Assembly (NCBI GenBank): GCA_031292915.1
Contig: JAUMSH010000085.1
Location: 1-18,840, forward strand
Length of the DNA: 18,840 bases
Reading direction: 5' to 3'
Source: Collinsella sp.
GTDB lineage: Bacteria > Actinomycetota > Coriobacteriia > Coriobacteriales > Coriobacteriaceae
Part shown: one piece after another, positions 14,464 to 18,840 of the stretch
Position numbering within the stretch: position 1 is the stretch's first letter
How the letters are laid out: every line of letters starts with the position of its first letter
Translations under genes and position numbers: made by a program
Notes under the pieces: model-generated
What the model was told of the DNA's origin: nothing
What the model saw: only the letters and a program-made list of their open reading frames with translations
Database searches by the model: none

Positions 14464-15381
14464 ATGTCCAATCATCAGCACACGCTTATCATCGACGGCA
14501 CCTCGGGCATCAGCGGCGACATGACTGTCGCGGCCCTGCTCGACCTGGGCGCCAGCGAGGAGCACCTGCGCGAACAGCTCGCCGCACTGCCGGTCGACGG
14601 CTTTACGATTGCCGTCACGCGTGCAAACAAGCATGGCATCGACGCCTGCGACTTTGACGTTCAGCTTGCAGAGGAGCTCGAGAACCACGATCACGATATG
14701 GCCTGGCTCTACGGCAACGAAGCGGCTGCCGAGCACACACATGAGCACGAGCACCACCATCATGGCCATGGCGAGCACGAACACGAGCACACACACGACC
14801 ATGACCATGAGGCCCACGGCCATGGTCACGAGGGTCACCATCATGCCCACCACCATCACCACCGTTCTTTGGCGGACGTCACCGCCATCATCGACGGCTC
14901 GCAGCTAAGCGATGGCGCCAAGCGTCGCGCCCTCGCCATTTTTTCCGTACTCGCCGCCGCCGAGGCCAAGGCTCACGGCAAAACGCCCGAGACCGTCATG
15001 TTCCACGAGGTGGGCGCCGTCGACTCCATCGTCGACGTCTGCTCTGTCGCCATCTGCCTCGATGACCTAGGTATTGAGGACATCGTGGTCGAGTCGCTCT
15101 CCGAAGGCCACGGAACCATTCGCTGCGCCCACGGCCTTATGCCCATTCCCGTCCCCGCTGTCGTCAACCTGTGCCAGGCGGGCAATATCGCCCTCACGCC
15201 CGCACCGGTCGCCGGCGAGCTCGTGACGCCCACGGGCGCCGCCATCGTCACCGCGCTGCGTACGTCCGACCAACTGCCCTCACGCTACCGCATCGAGGCC
15301 GTCGGCTACGGTGCCGGTAAGCGCCCCTACGAGGGCTGCTCCGGCACGCTCCGCTGCCTGCTCGTCCACGTGGACGCATAG
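14464..15381 (+). CDS. larC: LarC N-terminal domain protein, lacking LarC2
   Basis: A 305-residue nickel insertase of NPN cofactor synthesis. The opening IIDGTSGISGDM (9-20) and the block FHEVGAVDSIVDV (about 179-191) are LarC signatures, and VTPTGAAIVTAL lies further on. Residues 91-133 contain 25 histidines in 43 positions, a likely nickel-binding loop. The protein stops just after VGYGAGKRP and LRCLLVHVDA, where usual LarC proteins of about 400 residues continue into the CTP-binding LarC2 domain. In Lactiplantibacillus that part is reached by programmed frameshifting. Here the next bases encode a TetR protein and no LarC2 appears in any frame. Start ATG at 14464 follows AAGGAG. LarC2 may be encoded elsewhere, or lost. 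Confidence 0.9.
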   Translation: MSNHQHTLIIDGTSGISGDMTVAALLDLGASEEHLREQLAALPVDGFTIAVTRANKHGIDACDFDVQLAEELENHDHDMAWLYGNEAAAEHTHEHEHHHHGHGEHEHEHTHDHDHEAHGHGHEGHHHAHHHHHRSLADVTAIIDGSQLSDGAKRRALAIFSVLAAAEAKAHGKTPETVMFHEVGAVDSIVDVCSVAICLDDLGIEDIVVESLSEGHGTIRCAHGLMPIPVPAVVNLCQAGNIALTPAPVAGELVTPTGAAIVTALRTSDQLPSRYRIEAVGYGAGKRPYEGCSGTLRCLLVHVDA

Positions 15382-15383
15382 CC

Positions 15384-15923
15384 ATGGATGCCCGCAAAGA
15401 AAAAAGCCGCGCTGCTATTGTCACGGCGTTTTCCGAGCTCCTTCGCGAGGAGGACTACGGCAAGATCACCGTCGGCGACATCATCGCGCGCGCTCACGTA
15501 GGCCGCGCGACATTCTACGGCCTCTTTAAGAGCAAAGACGACCTACTTTCTGAGCTCGTGAGCGATATCTGCACCCACGCCCTCGATGACGATGGCACAC
15601 CGCTCGACGACCCACTCGTGCAGATCGAGCATATTCTCAACAATCTCTGGGAGCGTCGCCAGGGCGTCCGAGCCCTCGTAGCCGGCGCCGGCTCACGCGT
15701 CTTCGCCGACTGTTTACGCAAGACCATCATGTCACGAGCAGCCGAAACCGTCCCCGCCGACCCCACAGGCCCCGCTGGCACCATGGACCGCAGTTTCTTA
15801 CTACACCACATAGCCTCAAGCTTCGTAGGAATGGTCCAATGGTGGGCCTGGCACAACTTCGAAGCCCCAAAAGAGGACGTAGCCAAAGACTACCTATCAG
15901 CCATAAAACCCCTCTTCAACTAA
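15384..15923 (+). CDS. TetR/AcrR-family regulator
   Basis: A 179-residue DNA-binding protein. Residues 7-60 form a TetR helix-turn-helix (ITVGDIIARAHVGRATFYGLF, then KSKDDLLSELV). The C-terminal ligand and dimer domain (about 70-179) ends with HHIASSFVGMVQWWAWHNF, a pattern common in Firmicutes and actinobacterial TetR proteins. The ATG stands 2 bases after the larC stop and has no convincing ribosome site, so translation is probably coupled to larC. That places it in the lar operon, and it is a plausible lar regulator acting at 13593-13626 (inference). The last 40 codons switch to A- and C-ending choices, unlike the rest of the gene. Confidence 0.88.
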   Translation: MDARKEKSRAAIVTAFSELLREEDYGKITVGDIIARAHVGRATFYGLFKSKDDLLSELVSDICTHALDDDGTPLDDPLVQIEHILNNLWERRQGVRALVAGAGSRVFADCLRKTIMSRAAETVPADPTGPAGTMDRSFLLHHIASSFVGMVQWWAWHNFEAPKEDVAKDYLSAIKPLFN

Positions 15924-15924
15924 G

Positions 15925-15997
15925 TAAACCCCTCATCCCAAAGTTCCGCCCTCATCTCAAAGCCCCGCCCCAACCCAAAGCACAATCCATCCCAAAG
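15925..15997. repeat. Degenerate 17-19 bp tandem repeat, C-rich
   Basis: Four consecutive units of 19, 19, 18 and 17 bases (15925-15943, 15944-15962, 15963-15980, 15981-15997) each end in CAAAG, usually CCCAAAG, preceded by C-rich sequence such as CCCTCAT. They begin right after the tetR stop codon. The minus strand is G-rich, with GGGTTGGGGCGGGG and a further GGG nearby, so a G-quadruplex is possible. Units are too short and contiguous for a CRISPR. Confidence 0.55.
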
Positions 15998-16098
15998 TAT
16001 CGACTACAGCCCAACGCCCCTACCAGCAACAAGCCCCTCCCATCCAAATTCAGATATATATGTTGGGTTGCTTGTACGAACGCAACAAAGACCCCGTA

Positions 16099-16223
16099 GC
16101 TGGCCGCATGGGGTAACTTCCCAGCGCATTCCGCAGGACGCAAAAAGGCTCGCCGCACGAAGTGCGCAGCGAGCCTTTTTGCATGTCCGAGGACGCGCTG
16201 GGAAGTTACCCCATGCGGCCAGC
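16099..16223. terminator. Nested 125-bp inverted repeat with bidirectional terminator core
   Basis: The outer arms (16099-16127 and 16195-16223) are perfect 29-bp inverted copies. The inner arms (GCAAAAAGGCTCGC at 16140-16153 and its complement at 16169-16182) form a 14-bp stem flanked by A and T runs, so it can end transcription in both directions. A 5-bp mini-stem (CGCAC-GAA-GTGCG) lies in its loop. It sits between the converging tetR and larD genes, 21 bases past the larD stop. The inner part is an ordinary terminator; the extra 29-bp arms are not needed for that. Confidence 0.88.
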
Positions 16224-16244
16224 GGACAACTATGTAGCCTCAGA

Positions 16245-16976
16245 CTAGAACATGCCCAAGAAGCCGTGCACAAACAGCGCGGCCAGAGCGGCACCGACAA
16301 ACGGAGCGATGCCAGGAACGAGCAGGCCGTACTTCCAGTTGTTGTCAGCCTTGTTCTTGATCGGCAGCACCTGATAGGCCATGCGAGGACCAAGGTCACG
16401 AGCCTGGTTCATGGCGAAGCCGGTGATGCCGCCCATGCCCATGCCAACAGCCCAAACGATCAGACCGACGCAGATAGCGAGCATCAGAACGTTCTCGCCG
16501 GCGCGGTTAGCGGCAGCAAGGATGGCGCTGATGAACACGAAGGTGCAGATAGCCTCGCAGAAGAAGTTGCGGGCATAGTTGGTGCCCTCGGTGGTGGGGT
16601 TGGTCGAGAAGATGTTGCGCTGAGCAATGGGATCGATGACACCATCGGAAGCCTTGAACTCATCGGCATACATCAACCACGCGATCACGGCACCCGCAAA
16701 GCCGCCGAGCATATCGGCAATCATGAAGGGAATGCAGCTGCTCCACGGCACCAGGCCTACGATGCACTGGGCAAGCACCATGGCGGGGTTCATGCACACG
16801 GCGCCGCCAAAGATAAACAGAGCGACCGAGATGCCAAAAGACCAGGTGGTGATGGCAAACATGTGGCCGGAGCCCTGATACTTGGTGCCCTTGAGCACCG
16901 TATCGCAGTGCACGCCCACGCCAAAGATGATCATGAGGGCAGTTGCGCCGAATTCGCAGAGGAGTTTGGTAAGCAT
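16245..16976 (-). CDS. larD: LarD-type aquaglyceroporin (MIP family)
   Basis: A 243-residue channel of the cytoplasmic membrane with six helices and two half-helix loops. The first signature is intact, NPA (63-65). The second reads NQA (190-192) within GFAMNQARDLGPR, with the selectivity-filter Arg193 and the glycerol-facilitator Asp194 kept, which places it in the GlpF/LarD branch. In Lactiplantibacillus LarD speeds lactic acid passage and lies in the lar operon. Here the gene follows larA by 49 bases on the same strand, so lactate is the likely substrate, with glycerol as an alternative. ATG at 16974-16976 follows AAGG by 4 bases, a weak ribosome site. The 125-bp inverted repeat terminates the unit. 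Confidence 0.87.
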   Translation of the reverse strand: MLTKLLCEFGATALMIIFGVGVHCDTVLKGTKYQGSGHMFAITTWSFGISVALFIFGGAVCMNPAMVLAQCIVGLVPWSSCIPFMIADMLGGFAGAVIAWLMYADEFKASDGVIDPIAQRNIFSTNPTTEGTNYARNFFCEAICTFVFISAILAAANRAGENVLMLAICVGLIVWAVGMGMGGITGFAMNQARDLGPRMAYQVLPIKNKADNNWKYGLLVPGIAPFVGAALAALFVHGFLGMF

Positions 16977-17025
16977 AAAACCTTATCTTTCTTGTCGGTT
17001 AAAAACGATTCGTTTAGGCCGCGCA

Positions 17026-18303
17026 CTAGTGCTGCGCGACGACAACGCCCAGGCCATCGGGAATAACGGCAACCTTGGCATCGGCACCCTTCATCTCAAA
17101 GGCGAGCTTGAGCGCCTCCTCGATAGTGTTGACCGGCGTCATGTGCATATCCTTGAGCATCTGGTGATCGCACAGGTCGGTGACCATAATCACAGGGTGA
17201 TGCGCCAGGATGCGGGCGAAGATCTGGCTCGTCCACTGGTCGGGCAGGGTCTCGTCCTTAGGACGGTCGATGCAGGCGCGCTCAAACTCCGCAGGATCGT
17301 TGTCAGCGATGTTGTGATAGAAGCCCTCGCCACCGTGACCGTCGGCACAGCCGGCGACGTCGATGATCACGCCGCCCTCGGGAAGCGTGGCCTCGGCAGA
17401 GCACATGCCCTTCACGGCCTGGTAGATGTTCTGGTCGAGCGGGTAGCCGCCGTTAGTGGTGATGGCAATCTCGCACTCAACGGGCTCAACGCCGGCAAGG
17501 CTCTTCACGAACTCACAGCCGGCCTCGTGCGCCTTGTGAATGTCGCCGGCAAAGGAGCCGATGACCTCGTGCTTGCCGTTGAGCACCACGTTAAGCACAA
17601 AGGCAAGGTGAGCCATCTCGGCAGCGGCAAACATGTCCTCGCTCACGTGGTTGTGGCACAGGTTGCCGGCACGCGAATGGGAATCGTTCACAAACTGACC
17701 GTTGTGGTTGTACATGATGGTCTTGTAGCTGGCGATACCAGGCAGGACGGACTTGCGGCTACCAGAGAAACCGGCAAAGAAGTGCGGCTCAATAAAGCCC
17801 TCGGCAAGCAACAGATCGCAATCGGCAGCAATCTTGTTGATGATGCACTCGCCGCCAGAAGGCAGGGTGCCGATCTTTTTCATCATGCTGTCATCGGTCG
17901 CGACGTGCATAACGATTTCCTCGTTGGCAACGATCTCCTCGCCGTACTTGTTGACGAGTTCCTCGTGCGTCGACGGGCGGTGCATACCCGTTGCAACCAA
18001 AATACGCACACGAGCCTCGGGCGCAGCGGAATGGATGTGATGCAGCAGAATAGGCATCGTCACACGCGAAGGAACGGGACGCGTATGGTCGGAGCTAATG
18101 ATGACGATATCCTTCTTGCCAGCACAAAGCTCCTCGAGCGAAGGCGAGCCATAAGGATTGGCAAGCGACTCCTCTACCAGCTCTTCCTGCGATTTTATAG
18201 TCTTAAACTCGTTTTGATGACCTTCCATCACACCCGCGAAGTTCTTATCCTCGAGCTCCAGATGCAACGTCTTGTGGTCAAACGGCAATTCACATTCAAA
18301 CAA
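17026..18303 (-). CDS. larA: Nickel-dependent lactate racemase LarA
   Basis: A 425-residue enzyme interconverting D- and L-lactate by hydride transfer on the nickel pincer cofactor. With a TTG start at 18301-18303, catalytic residues fall on the same numbers as in Lactiplantibacillus plantarum LarA: Asp72 and Arg75 (SSDHTRPVP), His108 (ATGMHRPS), His174 (EPHFFAGFSG), Lys184 (SRKSVLPG, cofactor attachment), His200 (YNHNG, nickel ligand) and Lys298. The TTG is 9 bases after AGGAAGAGGG and fixes the start, although the frame is open to 18540. The sequence is close to true lactate racemases throughout (FVKSLAG, NGGYPLDQNIYQAVKGM, DGHGGEGFYHN), so substrate assignment is firm. It leads the larA-larD unit, opposite in direction to larB-larC. 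Confidence 0.96.
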   Translation of the reverse strand: MFECELPFDHKTLHLELEDKNFAGVMEGHQNEFKTIKSQEELVEESLANPYGSPSLEELCAGKKDIVIISSDHTRPVPSRVTMPILLHHIHSAAPEARVRILVATGMHRPSTHEELVNKYGEEIVANEEIVMHVATDDSMMKKIGTLPSGGECIINKIAADCDLLLAEGFIEPHFFAGFSGSRKSVLPGIASYKTIMYNHNGQFVNDSHSRAGNLCHNHVSEDMFAAAEMAHLAFVLNVVLNGKHEVIGSFAGDIHKAHEAGCEFVKSLAGVEPVECEIAITTNGGYPLDQNIYQAVKGMCSAEATLPEGGVIIDVAGCADGHGGEGFYHNIADNDPAEFERACIDRPKDETLPDQWTSQIFARILAHHPVIMVTDLCDHQMLKDMHMTPVNTIEEALKLAFEMKGADAKVAVIPDGLGVVVAQH

Positions 18304-18596
18304 TGACGAGCGCCCTCTTCCTTTCAACTGACACACTAGATAAACCGTTGGAAGGATACGCCGCTCACCGAAAAACACCACCGTCCACCGACTCATTAAC
18401 ACAACGTTCATATTTGACCCACAATAAAACGGCCGCGACCCCAAACGAGACCGCGACCGCCTGTCAAAGACACTATAGACGGGATGATTTACGCAGCGCC
18501 GAGGCAAGCATCTAGCCCGAGACGTACGCACGTAAGCCATTTTGCATAAATGCGTTAATTAGTTGCATATAATGGCGCATGGATTTCTAGCCGTAA
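18304..18596. other. Intergenic region upstream of larA
   Basis: No gene is supported here. On the minus strand the larA ribosome site (AGGAAGAGGG) is clear, but no promoter matches consensus well: TTGTGG with TGTTAA 17 bases on (near 18390-18420) is one candidate. A direct repeat of GGTCGCGG occurs twice near 18431-18463. On the plus strand A/T-rich sequence at 18540-18573 carries a -10-like TATAAT. Confidence 0.4.
18542..18573 (+). promoter_or_regulatory. Possible promoter pointing into element copy B
   Basis: A perfect TATAAT (18568-18573) lies in an A/T-rich patch, with TTGCAT at 18542-18547. The 20-base gap between them is longer than ideal. A transcript starting near 18580 would run through the dispersed element at 18597-18729, which suggests, but does not show, that the element is transcribed. 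Confidence 0.4.
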
Positions 18597-18729
18597 CAGG
18601 GTAGTGCCCTCCGGAGCGTGCATTTTTGCGAGTATTCAGCATCGCGGGATAAGATTTTGGTACCAAAAGTCTTTCAAAAGGTAGATAGTCCTCATGACTC
18701 GGGTGGCGCGCGCAGACGTGGTGTAAGAG
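18597..18729 (+). repeat. Dispersed two-ended element, copy B
   Basis: Shares both ends with the minus-strand copy at 112-243: CAGGGTA and CCCTC near the outer left, CGTGCATTTTTGCGAG followed by TATTCAGCAT (to 18642), and at the right GGTGGCGCGC then GTGGTGTAAGAG (18718-18729). The core is unlike copy A but has the same spacing. It contains a 14-bp palindrome TTTTGGTACCAAAA (18655-18668), and CTCCGGAG (18609-18616) is palindromic too. It has no convincing open frame. Function is unknown. Confidence 0.6.
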
Positions 18730-18761
18730 TGTCCTGAGGTCCGTCGCTGCAAGCCCCGATG

Positions 18762-18840
18762 TTACTCCTTCTTGAGGCCGCGCTTCTCGACTATCTCGTC
18801 CACTATCTCCCTGGCGCGCCGCCCGAGCGCGCGGCGCCTC
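18762..18840 (-). CDS. 3' end of an unidentified gene (partial)
   Basis: The last 25 codons of a minus-strand frame that runs in from beyond the window and ends with TAA at 18762-18764. All but two codons end in G or C, a strong coding signal for this genome. The peptide is basic and helical, ending REIVDEIVEKRGLKKE, with an Arg-rich start (RRRALGRRA). Two ATA and two AGG codons in 25 are unusual next to the other genes here and may hint at transfer. Too little is visible to name a family. Confidence 0.5.
   Translation of the reverse strand, partial: RRRALGRRAREIVDEIVEKRGLKKE

Noticed and set aside
15300..15470. Programmed frameshift from larC into a LarC2 domain
   Set aside because: No reading frame after larC resembles LarC2; the -1 frame encodes the TetR protein.
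15925..15997. CRISPR-like array
   Set aside because: Units are contiguous and 17-19 bp, with no spacers between conserved repeats.
16882..18306. 474-codon open frame on the plus strand opposite larA
   Set aside because: Antisense shadow of larA, whose catalytic residues are all present on the minus strand.

Overview
The window looks like chromosome from a high-GC Gram-positive gut anaerobe of the class Coriobacteriia, most likely Collinsella or a close relative. This is inferred from codon use (strong G/C at third positions), the mix of Firmicutes-like anaerobe functions (Feo iron uptake, nickel-pincer lactate racemase) with actinobacterial base composition, and the intergenic repeat style. 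No rRNA, tRNA, CRISPR array or complete insertion sequence was found.

Layout. Positions 1-252 hold palindromes and one copy of a dispersed two-ended element. From 253 to about 12,660 every gene is on the minus strand. Reading in the direction of transcription (high to low coordinates) these are: aspS; an HPr-like phosphocarrier; the iron(II) uptake cluster feoA-feoA-feoB with DtxR-like operator candidates; a three-gene envelope glycan operon (GT2-GtrA, a cellulose-synthase-like GT2 with a C-terminal PilZ domain, and a polytopic GT-C-like membrane protein); a small FeoB-associated Cys-rich membrane protein; and a LacI-family regulator.

From 12,921 to 15,923 the genes are on the plus strand: serB, then larB-larC-tetR. 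A 125-bp inverted repeat with a terminator at its core separates these from the minus-strand pair larA-larD (18,303 down to 16,245). The right edge has a possible + strand promoter, a second copy of the dispersed element and the 3' end of a further minus-strand gene.

How the genes fit together. LarB starts synthesis of the pyridinium bis-thiocarboxylic acid mononucleotide nickel (NPN) cofactor from NaAD. LarC inserts nickel, LarA is the racemase that carries the cofactor on Lys184, and LarD is an aquaglyceroporin expected to pass lactate. LarE (sulfur insertion) and the C-terminal CTP-binding half of LarC are not in the window. FeoA/FeoB bring in Fe2+. The three glycan genes look like one translationally linked unit, probably gated by c-di-GMP through the PilZ domain.

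The most unusual signals are: the pair of about 132-bp elements near both ends of the window, with conserved termini and a divergent core of nearly identical length; the truncated LarC with 25 histidines in 43 residues; the NQA motif in LarD; the natural S46D position in HPr; the nested inverted repeat between the lar clusters; and the PilZ-linked glycan operon. All functional statements come from reading the sequence and from family knowledge; no database search was run.
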